Shown: piece after piece, positions 25,812 through 33,678 of the stretch
How the letters are laid out: every line of letters starts with the position of its first letter
Position numbering within the stretch: position 1 is the first letter of the stretch
Source: an uncultured Lachnospiraceae bacterium
GTDB taxonomy: Bacteria > Bacillota > Clostridia > Lachnospirales > Lachnospiraceae
Reading direction: 5' to 3'
Length of the DNA: 64,000 nucleotides
Assembly: GCA_934352055.1 (NCBI GenBank)
Contig: CAKRJY010000001.1
Coordinates: forward strand, 310,001-374,000
Position numbers and translations under genes: made by a program
Notes under the pieces: generated by a model
The model's database searches: none
The model's input: only the letters and a program-made list of their open reading frames with translations
Told to the model about the DNA's origin: nothing

Positions 25812-25870
25812 GTTTCAATTATTTTAGAATATTTTCAAAAATACTTAACATCCAAACTTTGTAACTTTTT

Positions 25871-26680
25871 TTATTTCTTACTCATATCCTTAGACTTCTG
25901 TACACAAGCTCTCTGCGCCTCGATTACTGCAGAGCGCAACCCATTTTTTTCTAATTCTGCTACGGCTGCAATCGTCGTGCCACCCGGTGAACAAACAGCA
26001 TCTTTCAGAACTCCCGGATGTTCTCCTGTTTCCAATACCATCTTTGCTGCACCAAGGACAGACTGCGCTGCAAATTTGTAAGCTTGCTTTCTTGGCATTC
26101 CATCAGCCACTGCTGCATCCGCCATTGCCTCAATAAACATATACACGTAAGCAGGAGAAGAACCACTCACACCAATCACAGCGTCCATCATAGTTTCCGG
26201 CACAATCTCTGCTTTTCCAAAGCTTTCAAAAATTGCCATCACTTCCTGTATTTCATCTTCGCCAACATGATTATTTGGTGTCACTGCACTCATTGCTTCC
26301 CCTACAAATGCCGGTGTATTTGGCATTGCGCGAACCAATTTTATCTCATGACCAAACAATTCTGTAATAGATGTCAGCGTCTGACCTGCTGCAATGGATA
26401 CGACAATTTGTCCTTCTTTACAACAATCCCGGATTTCCGGAATAACCGTAGCAAAAACACCTGGTTTTACCGCTAAAAACAAAATATCTGCTTTTTTTGC
26501 CACCGTGGCATTGTCCGTCGTTGCAACAATGCCAAGTTCTTTTTCTATTTTCTCAACCGTCTCCTTTGTCTTTGCAGATGCCAGAATCTGCGATGGTGCA
26601 TAAAGCCCTGCGGCAATCATACCGCCCATGATGGCTCTGCCCATATTTCCACTACCGATAAATCCAACTGTCTTTGCCAT
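25871..26680 (-). CDS. proC: Pyrroline-5-carboxylate reductase
   Basis: Last step of proline synthesis: NAD(P)H-dependent reduction of pyrroline-5-carboxylate; 269 residues. The Rossmann motif GFIGSGNMGRAIMGG is at residues 6-20, with VKPGVFATVIPEI and VSIAAGQTL downstream. The C-terminal dimer/substrate signature runs through GSSPAYVYMFIEAMADAAVADGMPR and the PGGTTIAAVAELEK segment near 230-245. AGGAGG precedes the ATG. It is monocistronic, with its own terminator. Confidence 0.96.
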   Translation of the reverse strand: MAKTVGFIGSGNMGRAIMGGMIAAGLYAPSQILASAKTKETVEKIEKELGIVATTDNATVAKKADILFLAVKPGVFATVIPEIRDCCKEGQIVVSIAAGQTLTSITELFGHEIKLVRAMPNTPAFVGEAMSAVTPNNHVGEDEIQEVMAIFESFGKAEIVPETMMDAVIGVSGSSPAYVYMFIEAMADAAVADGMPRKQAYKFAAQSVLGAAKMVLETGEHPGVLKDAVCSPGGTTIAAVAELEKNGLRSAVIEAQRACVQKSKDMSKK

Positions 26681-26753
26681 ATCGTCCTCCTGCTTTTTAT
26701 CATTTGCTCTATTTTACCACATTTGCCGTTCGATTTGAATGGCATCAAAAAGC

Positions 26754-28985
26754 CTAATATGTCAATCCAAAGTTCAGTTCGTAGTAATTGCCTGCCGCAT
26801 CACGATATGCGTATGCCTTTCCATTCTCATCTTTGAGTTCATCCGGCATATACAAATCCTTATCATAGCCCGGCACATCATTCGGGCTGATACATCTGCC
26901 ATCTGCTCCCACTTTGATGACAGCATCATTCTTCGGGAAGGTGATCGGAAGTTTACCCGTCGGAGCATATTTGCCAAAGATCACATCCATAATTGCCTCA
27001 TCATAGGTATCAAATCCGACCGTCAGGGCATCTGAAATTGTCTCCACATTTCCCAGTTCCCATGCAAGCGTCACATTGACATTCGATACAACCTTTCCGC
27101 CATGTGCATGGATGCTTGCAGCGATTTCCTGCAGACGCTTCATACCGCTGACTGTCGTTTCCTTATGAGTCGTTGCAAGTGGTCTGCAATTCTCATCCAC
27201 ATCGCAGACTTCCTTATCCTCGCAAAGATCCAGTTCCAGATAGCCCGGTGTTGCAGAAAAATATGCGCCGGATGACGGATGTACCATCAGGATTGCAAGA
27301 TCAGCTTCCTCGTAGGAGTCTGTCAACGTGCCATAACTTGCTGCCAATTCCCGTAAAGTCTGGTTCTCTTTTTCTGCCTGCTCTTTATTCTTATAAAATG
27401 CCTCAACATAAATCTTTTTTCCGTTTGCATCATATGGTAAAGTCCCATCATTTTTCAAAAGTACAACAGACTTTCTGTGCGCCAGCGCTGCCTCTGCCCG
27501 GTCAGCTTCATCTGCAATCACACGCTCTGCAACAGCCGCATCTCGGTAAGGATCTTCAAACATGCCAAGAGCAAACATTTCTGTCAATGTGCGCGTCACA
27601 GCTCGGTCAATGGATGCATCTGTTAAGATAAGGTCTTCTTTTGCAAAGCCCTCCGGCACTTCATGACTATCGTAATAGCCATTTCTACCCCTCTCATAGG
27701 CTTCCATGGCAAGATCATTGTCAAACAGACCACTGATCAGGTCAACACCGGACTGCGTCACAGCAAAACCAATACGCTCCGGCTTATCCAGCGCCTCTAC
27801 GCCCCAGCACATATTGTGGACGATACCGGTATCGGAGTTAATGTAACCCTTGAAGCCCATCTGTCCACGTAAAATAGTGTCAATAAAATATTTGTTATAA
27901 GCAAATCCGTATGGAGCAAAATCAATATCCAGTCCTTTTGGATCCTTCTGTAGAAAACTTTTCTCCTTTGAAGGCTTTGAGTAATATGGCATGATTGACT
28001 CTGCATTGTGGCGGATTGCCGGGTAAAATCCTTTGATATGGTATTTTTCCAGACTGCCTTCTGTTGCATAGACATTCCACTGTCCGGCAGCATAATGTGG
28101 GTCAAAGCCATTCTCTCTGGCTCCGCCGCCCGGAAAATGCTTGACTGTCATCGCTGTTCCATCGAAACCTGCCCCATCTGAGCTATTTTGAATAGCAGGA
28201 ATCAAATGATCAAATGTTTCTTCGATCAATGCCGGGTCTTCGCCAAAAGTGCCATAAGTTCTCTGCCATCTTGGATCGGTCATGCAGTCTGCCATATACA
28301 TATAGCCCTTGCGAAGACCGCATGCATTCCATTCACGATTGATAATCTGTCCGAATGTGTCAATGACATCAAAATTGCCATCTCCCTTAACTGCTGCTGC
28401 AATGCCAAGAGTTCCCGGCCATGTTGCGAACACACCTGCGGCATCATTCATACCAAAAACAGGCTCGGCATTTTCATTTCGCGAGTTGGATACGACCTGT
28501 ACCGGTACAAAATGATCGCACTCCTCTGCCACTGCCTGTAACTGGTTCAAAAAATCTACCAAATCGGTAGGTGTTGGGTTGGCACGCAGGATCAGATGTC
28601 TGGAAAACCAGTCCTTTAACATCGTCTCCGTGCCCGGTAAATGCTGCTCACCAAAAATGGTTTTCCCATCTAACTGCCCATTATCTAAAACACCGGATTC
28701 ATCCAACTGTGGCTGGTAATCCTCTACGCCACACGGATATTTTCCCATACGCCAGTCCGAGATAAACAACTGGGCGATCTTTTCCTCTAAGGTCAGTTCC
28801 TTGACATATGCCTCGGCTCTTTCCTTTGCCGGCAGCCGCCAGTCATCAAAAGGTTTGAACTGACCGGAACCATCGATATCTTTAAAATATAAGCCATCTT
28901 TTTCGATCAGACGGTCTGTTACCATGGAAATATCCGGTCCGTTTTCATTTTTATATCTTTTTAAAATTTCACTTGCTTTTTGCAT
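26754..28985 (-). CDS. Glycoside hydrolase family 3 protein (beta-glucosidase type, cytoplasmic)
   Basis: GH3 enzyme of 743 residues without a signal peptide, so it acts on imported oligosaccharides or glycosides. The TIM-barrel domain carries the conserved KHFPGGGARENGFDPH near residue 295 and a candidate nucleophile Asp in GYINSDTGIV near 370. The alpha/beta sandwich domain follows, starting at HRKSVVLLKNDGTLPYD near 500, with PITFP and YELNFGLTY at the end. The fibronectin-like third domain is absent or very short. Substrate unknown. AGGAGGG precedes the ATG. Two palindromes upstream (29009-29023 and 29068-29087) suggest induced control. Confidence 0.92.
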   Translation of the reverse strand: MQKASEILKRYKNENGPDISMVTDRLIEKDGLYFKDIDGSGQFKPFDDWRLPAKERAEAYVKELTLEEKIAQLFISDWRMGKYPCGVEDYQPQLDESGVLDNGQLDGKTIFGEQHLPGTETMLKDWFSRHLILRANPTPTDLVDFLNQLQAVAEECDHFVPVQVVSNSRNENAEPVFGMNDAAGVFATWPGTLGIAAAVKGDGNFDVIDTFGQIINREWNACGLRKGYMYMADCMTDPRWQRTYGTFGEDPALIEETFDHLIPAIQNSSDGAGFDGTAMTVKHFPGGGARENGFDPHYAAGQWNVYATEGSLEKYHIKGFYPAIRHNAESIMPYYSKPSKEKSFLQKDPKGLDIDFAPYGFAYNKYFIDTILRGQMGFKGYINSDTGIVHNMCWGVEALDKPERIGFAVTQSGVDLISGLFDNDLAMEAYERGRNGYYDSHEVPEGFAKEDLILTDASIDRAVTRTLTEMFALGMFEDPYRDAAVAERVIADEADRAEAALAHRKSVVLLKNDGTLPYDANGKKIYVEAFYKNKEQAEKENQTLRELAASYGTLTDSYEEADLAILMVHPSSGAYFSATPGYLELDLCEDKEVCDVDENCRPLATTHKETTVSGMKRLQEIAASIHAHGGKVVSNVNVTLAWELGNVETISDALTVGFDTYDEAIMDVIFGKYAPTGKLPITFPKNDAVIKVGADGRCISPNDVPGYDKDLYMPDELKDENGKAYAYRDAAGNYYELNFGLTY

Positions 28986-29008
28986 TTTGTCCCTCCTGCT
29001 TCAAACAT

Positions 29009-29087
29009 ATGACACACTGTCATTTCTTTCTATTTCTCCGAAGATTCCTGCACGGCGCGCCAAAAATATTACATATTTTAATGTAAT
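29009..29087 (-). promoter_or_regulatory. Two palindromes in the GH3 control region
   Basis: ATGACA-CAC-TGTCAT at 29009-29023 and ATTACAT-6 nt-ATGTAAT at 29068-29087, both with perfect arms, lie 25-100 nt ahead of the GH3 start. An AT-rich stretch on the minus strand could hold the promoter (TTGTTT, 17 bp, TTAAAA), but this is weak. They are candidate operators. Confidence 0.45.
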
Positions 29088-29161
29088 TTTCTCATCTGAA
29101 ACAAGTCCTATTTTGCTGTTTTTTGTAAGATTTTTGTATAAATTTGTTCTTTTGTCATAAG

Positions 29162-29192
29162 AAAAAGCCGCATTCTTACGAACACGGCTTAG
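29162..29192 (-). terminator. Terminator after the membrane protein gene (copy 1 of a repeated hairpin)
   Basis: On the minus strand AAGCCGTGTTC-GTAA-GAATGCGGCTT folds into an 11-bp stem with a GNRA-type loop and is followed by TTTTTC. A 31-bp copy with one mismatch lies at 32178-32208, inside the histidine kinase gene. Confidence 0.88.
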
Positions 29193-29202
29193 ACTGTAAA
29201 TA

Positions 29203-30111
29203 CTATTTTTCATCCTGCCTGCTTTCATACTCATCTAACTTTCTGCGGAGTCTCTTTTCCCTGTATTTTTCCATGTTATACCGGATAAAAGCAATAGCAA
29301 ACATAGGGATGATATAAAATAAACTCATATCCATACTATAATTCGCCCTATGCTGTACCACGGTCGTGCAGAACCAACTATATATTTCATAGTTCATCCC
29401 CGCACATAAAAGCCCAGCACTGCACCAGATAAAAACAACGCCTTGCTTCCACAAGACTTTTTTTGTTTTTCGATACCACAACAATGCAATTATAAATATT
29501 AAAGCTTCGATTGCAAGACCGTTATAACCCGACGCAAACCTATAATACAGCTTTACTTCCCATCTGTAATTTTTATTCAATTTCTCATAAAACATCTGTG
29601 CCTCTTCTACATAAACCGCTTTTACATGTTCATTACATTCTTCTGTCACATAGTGCACATTTTCATTAGGATATCTTTTCTGCGCCTGAGTTTCCATTTC
29701 TTTCCCTATCTGAGCAACGTAACCTGTAATATCCACCTTTGATGCATCAAACTCTTTGTCTTCACAAATGGCACTACTAATATAAGTCTCGTATTCGGAA
29801 ACTATATTCAAATGCCCTTTGCTATTCAGAAGGTCCGATTTCATTTCGTAATAAATTTTAGTAGACTTTGATTCATCAAAGTATGATTGTTGCATTTCAC
29901 ATCGATAATAATCATCTGCACAGTTTCCCAACGCTTCCGACATATTCATCCACATTCTGACATTAAATCGTGCCCAGAAATTCATTATCAATATTGCTAT
30001 AAGTAAGGTCAGCACGACCATTAGGACAATCTGTACTCCATGAAACGTTGCAGTTTCATCTAATTGTTCGCGCAGTTTCTTCGCCTGCTCATCCGTTTTT
30101 ATTTTCCTCAT
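29203..30111 (-). CDS. Membrane protein of unknown function, divergent from a LytTR two-component pair
   Basis: A 302-residue protein with one N-terminal helix (VQIVLMVVLTLLIAILIMNFW, about 26-46), a hydrophilic loop of about 150 residues with several cysteines (likely outside), and three more helices between about 200 and 285, then a basic coiled C-terminus (KYREKRLRRKLDEYESRQ). I do not recognise the family. It is transcribed away from the LytTR regulator/GHKL kinase pair, with 175 bp between the two starts, so it is a plausible target or accessory of that system. A terminator follows it. Confidence 0.75.
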   Translation of the reverse strand: MRKIKTDEQAKKLREQLDETATFHGVQIVLMVVLTLLIAILIMNFWARFNVRMWMNMSEALGNCADDYYRCEMQQSYFDESKSTKIYYEMKSDLLNSKGHLNIVSEYETYISSAICEDKEFDASKVDITGYVAQIGKEMETQAQKRYPNENVHYVTEECNEHVKAVYVEEAQMFYEKLNKNYRWEVKLYYRFASGYNGLAIEALIFIIALLWYRKTKKVLWKQGVVFIWCSAGLLCAGMNYEIYSWFCTTVVQHRANYSMDMSLFYIIPMFAIAFIRYNMEKYREKRLRRKLDEYESRQDEK

Positions 30112-30193
30112 GCTTTTAAACTACCTCTTCCCCGCTTGCAATAATCCTTCTCTTCCTCATTTTTACCAATTCCTTCATCACATGACAAGCTTT

Positions 30194-30258
30194 TGGCTGA
30201 ATCCTGCACATTTCTGGCTGAATTCTGTTCTTGTTGCATGCCTTCTTTACGATATAAT
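30194..30258 (+). promoter_or_regulatory. Regulator promoter with 21-bp-spaced direct repeats
   Basis: Two 13-bp direct repeats, TGGCTGAATCCTG (30194-30206) and TGGCTGAATTCTG (30215-30227), start 21 bp apart. They sit directly in front of a promoter TTGTTG (30231-30236), 16 bp, TATAAT (30253-30258). Paired direct repeats two helical turns apart just upstream of -35 are the usual target layout of LytTR-domain regulators, so self-activation is likely (inference). Confidence 0.65.
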
Positions 30259-30286
30259 AAAAGAAAAAGATATCGGGAGATTCACT

Positions 30287-31024
30287 ATGATTCATATTGG
30301 AATATGTGACGATGACTCTGTTTTCAGGAATCATCTGAAAGAAGAAATAGAAAAATATTTTACAAATACCACACAAGACATCTGCTGTCACCTTTTCGAA
30401 GATGCCGAGCAACTATTTGCTTATGACATTACATCACTACAACTCTTGTTTTTAGACATACGCCTTCCCGGAAAGTCCGGTCTGGAACTTGCGCAGACAT
30501 TGCAGACAAACGACGCTGCTTCCACACCAACTCTCATATTTATCAGCAGTCTTTCCAATTATGTATTTGAGGCGATTCATTATGCACCATTCCGCTTTCT
30601 TAGAAAAGAATTTCTAGCGGAAGAACTACCAGAGGCATTGACCGCATTCTTGCAGAAATACCATGCCCCCAATGCATCTGTCTGCCAGATACAGCTTGTC
30701 GAAAAAGGCAGTTCTCACATGGTATCCTTACATGAGATACAATATTTAGAGATTAATTTGCACTATCTTGACTTTCATTGCTCACAGCAGACCTATCATG
30801 TGCGCGGTAAATTATCCGCATATGAATCTATCCTATGCGAACATAATTTTTGTCGGATCAATCAGAGTTGCATGGTCAATCTTGATTATATCCGTGTGGT
30901 CTCCAATAGTTCCATCGTACTACGCAACGGGCAGGAACTATTCCTCTCACGCAGTTACAAAACTACTTTTCGTTCTGCATACTTAAAATTTGAAAGGAGC
31001 CAAACCCATGTCCTTACTATTTAA
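30287..31024 (+). CDS. LytTR-family response regulator (AgrA-like)
   Basis: Two-domain regulator of 245 residues. The receiver domain has the acidic pair in HIGICDDDSVF, the phospho-acceptor Asp in LLFLDIRLPGKSG near residue 57, a Ser in FISSLSNYV and a Lys in FLRKEF. The LytTR DNA-binding domain follows from about 135 (SHMVSLHEIQYLE ... FCRINQSCMVNLDYIRVV ... LSRSYK). The frame opens further upstream, but ATG 30287 with GGGAG is the real start and begins at the receiver fold. It overlaps the kinase gene by 17 bp. Such pairs typically read secreted peptides; no peptide gene was found here. Confidence 0.93.
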   Translation: MIHIGICDDDSVFRNHLKEEIEKYFTNTTQDICCHLFEDAEQLFAYDITSLQLLFLDIRLPGKSGLELAQTLQTNDAASTPTLIFISSLSNYVFEAIHYAPFRFLRKEFLAEELPEALTAFLQKYHAPNASVCQIQLVEKGSSHMVSLHEIQYLEINLHYLDFHCSQQTYHVRGKLSAYESILCEHNFCRINQSCMVNLDYIRVVSNSSIVLRNGQELFLSRSYKTTFRSAYLKFERSQTHVLTI

Positions 31025-32309
31025 TCTTTTCGAAATCCTCGCACTTATACTCACCTATGTCTTTTTCTGCCTGGTCGCAAATACTTTTTTTCAAAAGTCT
31101 CAGCGCTATCATGTCACATATTTGATATTTTTCGGAACTGTCGAAGTAATTCTCGGTCTGCTTCCGCCTACTATCCTGCCCAATACGGTCTTTTCTCTTC
31201 TATCCATGCTCCTATCTCTGCTTGTACTCCTATGTTGCTTTGATGGTACATTATGGAAAAAACTGACAATGCTGATTCTCTTTAACATCGTTGACCTGCT
31301 CGTTTCTAACATCATAACCAATCTGTTCCTGCTATCCGGTCACACAACTGCCAATATGTTATTTACAAAAGGCTCTTACCTACGCCTGTTATACATGTTT
31401 GTCATCTATATGACCGAATTTGCCATCGTCTACTACCTGAACCATTTCCACACATTTTCTAATGTCCTCATGCAAAAATCACTATGGATATCTTTTTTGT
31501 TTTTCTTCTGTGATTTTATCGTAGCCTTTCTGCTTCATATTATTTTGATTTCTTTTGCCCCTCAGTTGCCCTATCTCTATGCCATTTGCCTATCTATAGC
31601 ACTGTGCCTGATTGCCACGACACTCATGGGTCTTTATCTCTTAAAAGCACAGGAGCAAGAACAGGAAAACAGTATGGAACTAGCACTAATGAAATTACAA
31701 TTACAGCAACAAAAAGAATTTATTTTAGAAAGTGAAGAACATTATCAGCAATCTCGGATTTTAAAACACGATATCAAGCATCTTCTCCTCAATTACCGCA
31801 TTTTATTGGCAGAAGGGAAACAGCAACAGGTTATGGATAATATTACAGAATTTATCTCTGATGCTCCGTCATCTTCGGACATCATCTTTACAGATAATCA
31901 GCTGTTAAATGCCCTCTTACATGCAAAACAGCAACGCTGCCTTAAGGAAAATATTATCTTTGAGCAACACATTGTTTTAGATCCTTTATATGACAATATC
32001 CAAGTAATGATTCTCATTCTCAATCTATTGGATAATGCGATAGAGGCATCCTCCAAAGAACCTGCCGGCAATCGTCTGATACGATTTGAAATCATCCAGA
32101 CCGAACAGAATATCAGTATTGTTTCCCAAAACAGAATATCTTCTTCCGTATTGGAACATAACCCTGATCTGCTATCAAAAAAGCCGCATTCTTGCGAACA
32201 CGGCTTAGGGTTAAAAAGTATTTCATTGTTGACCGAGCAATATCATGGTATGCTCGACATCTATGAGGAGCAAAACTTATTCTGCGTACATGTTTTGCTT
32301 CCATACTAA
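31008..32309 (+). CDS. GHKL-domain sensor histidine kinase (AgrC-like, HPK10 type)
   Basis: Membrane sensor of 433 residues with about six hydrophobic helices in residues 1-215. A coiled linker (EQEQENSMELALMKLQLQQQ) leads to the phospho-acceptor His in RILKHDIKHLLLNY near 255, typical of HPK10 kinases. The GHKL ATPase domain has the N-box NLLDNAIEAS near 345 and the G-box PHSCEHGLGLKSI near 395. AAAGGAG before ATG 31008 sets the start. It probably phosphorylates the regulator encoded just upstream. Its last 130 bp contain, on the opposite strand, a perfect intrinsic terminator. It ends 2 bp from the convergent aminotransferase gene. Confidence 0.93.
   Translation: MSLLFNLFEILALILTYVFFCLVANTFFQKSQRYHVTYLIFFGTVEVILGLLPPTILPNTVFSLLSMLLSLLVLLCCFDGTLWKKLTMLILFNIVDLLVSNIITNLFLLSGHTTANMLFTKGSYLRLLYMFVIYMTEFAIVYYLNHFHTFSNVLMQKSLWISFLFFFCDFIVAFLLHIILISFAPQLPYLYAICLSIALCLIATTLMGLYLLKAQEQEQENSMELALMKLQLQQQKEFILESEEHYQQSRILKHDIKHLLLNYRILLAEGKQQQVMDNITEFISDAPSSSDIIFTDNQLLNALLHAKQQRCLKENIIFEQHIVLDPLYDNIQVMILILNLLDNAIEASSKEPAGNRLIRFEIIQTEQNISIVSQNRISSSVLEHNPDLLSKKPHSCEHGLGLKSISLLTEQYHGMLDIYEEQNLFCVHVLLPY
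32178..32208 (-). terminator. Terminator of the aminotransferase gene embedded in the kinase G-box (copy 2 of the repeated hairpin)
   Basis: On the minus strand the stem AAGCCGTGTTC-GCAA-GAATGCGGCTT has 11 bp with a GNRA loop and a run of six T residues. It lies about 100 nt past the stop of the minus-strand aminotransferase, while on the plus strand the same bases encode KKPHSCEHGL of the kinase. Confidence 0.75.
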
Positions 32310-32311
32310 TC

Positions 32312-33595
32312 TTACGCTTCCAGCAGCTTTTCCAAGGTTGCCACCTTGACACATACACAGAAGATCTCTGCAGCTGCCTTTAAGTCTTCCATGGTTGGAT
32401 AAGATGGCGCAATACGGATGACAGAATCTTTTGGATCCTTGCCATATGGGAATGGCGCACCTGCTGGTGTCAGCACAACACCTGCCTCTTTCGCCAATCC
32501 AACAACACGGGTTGCACATCCATCGATTGTCTCATATGTGATAAAATATCCACCCTTCGGCTTAATCCAGGAACCGGCATCCAGACCGGCAAGTTCTCTC
32601 TCCAATGTCTCAAGCACCAGTTCAAAACGAGGGCGAAGAAGTGCTGCATGTTTTTCCATATGCTTTTCGATACCGTCCTCATCTTTAAAGAAGCGGACAT
32701 GGCGCAACTGGTTGACCTTATCAAATCCGATGGTCTGAATGGTGAGGGACTTCTTGATATCTGCAATGTTTGCTTCTGATGCAGCGATTGCTGATATACC
32801 ACCACCGGCAAAGGAAACCTTAGATGTAGAGCAGAACTCAAATACCATATCCGGATTTCCAGCCTTTTCACATTCCTCTAAAATGTTTAAAATCTTTCCT
32901 TCTTCTGCACTGTACAAATGATGCACTGCATAAGCATTATCCCAGAAAATACGGAAGTCTTTTGCTGCCGGTTTTAAAGCTGCCATACGTCTCACCGTCT
33001 CATCGGAATATACAACGCCCTGTGGATTAGAGTACTTTGGCACACACCAGATTCCCTTAATGGCATCATCTTTTGCCACCAATTCCTCTACCATATCCAT
33101 GTCCGGTCCGTCAGCTGTCATTGGTACATTGATCATCTCCACACCAAAATGCTCTGTTACGGCAAAATGACGGTCATAGCCCGGCACTGGACATAAAAAT
33201 TTCACTTTATCTAATTTAGCCCAAGGAGTTTCTCCCAAATACCCTAAAAGCATTCCGCGGGCAACCATATCATACATTGTATTCAGACTGGAATTTCCAC
33301 AGACGATAACCTGTTCCGGTTTTACTTCCATGATGCCGGCCATGAGACGCTTTGCCTCTGGGATTCCATCCAGACCACCATAGTTACGGGTATCCAGACC
33401 ATTTTCTGCCTGCATTAAGGATTCTGCATCAATAGCATTCAAAAGTCCCATTCCCAAATCCAACTGTTCCGTTGATGGCTTTCCACGTGACATATCAAGT
33501 TTCAGGCCTTTATCCTGATACTCTTTGTAGGTCTGACGTACCTTTGCCAGTTCTTCCTGCAACTGTTCTTTTGTCATGTCTGCATATGTTTGCAT
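32312..33595 (-). CDS. PLP-dependent aminotransferase, class I/II (aspartate aminotransferase, Ic-type)
   Basis: Fold-type I aminotransferase of 427 residues. The N-terminus LDMSRGKPSTEQLDLGMGLL and the motif IPEAKRLMAGIMEVKPEQVIVCGNSSLNTMYD match the group annotated as Ic-type aspartate aminotransferases. The PLP lysine is in FEFCSTSKVSFAGGGISAIA near residue 250, the cofactor-binding Asn/Tyr region is FWDNAYAVHHLY, and the Arg anchoring the carboxylate is in SVIRIAPSYP. AGGAGG before ATG 33595 sets the start. Amino-donor specificity is inferred. It ends 2 bp from the convergent kinase gene; its terminator lies inside that gene. Confidence 0.9.
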   Translation of the reverse strand: MQTYADMTKEQLQEELAKVRQTYKEYQDKGLKLDMSRGKPSTEQLDLGMGLLNAIDAESLMQAENGLDTRNYGGLDGIPEAKRLMAGIMEVKPEQVIVCGNSSLNTMYDMVARGMLLGYLGETPWAKLDKVKFLCPVPGYDRHFAVTEHFGVEMINVPMTADGPDMDMVEELVAKDDAIKGIWCVPKYSNPQGVVYSDETVRRMAALKPAAKDFRIFWDNAYAVHHLYSAEEGKILNILEECEKAGNPDMVFEFCSTSKVSFAGGGISAIAASEANIADIKKSLTIQTIGFDKVNQLRHVRFFKDEDGIEKHMEKHAALLRPRFELVLETLERELAGLDAGSWIKPKGGYFITYETIDGCATRVVGLAKEAGVVLTPAGAPFPYGKDPKDSVIRIAPSYPTMEDLKAAAEIFCVCVKVATLEKLLEA

Positions 33596-33678
33596 GATAT
33601 TTTTTCCTCCTACTGCTTGTTTCTTTATTAAATAAACTTTGCCGACCGCTGTCATCGCCCGCAAAGGTCATTTCTTCT

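Noticed and set aside
32312..33664. Longer N-terminus of the aminotransferase starting at 33664
   Set aside because: The extra residues resemble no family member and AGGAGG directly precedes the ATG at 33595.
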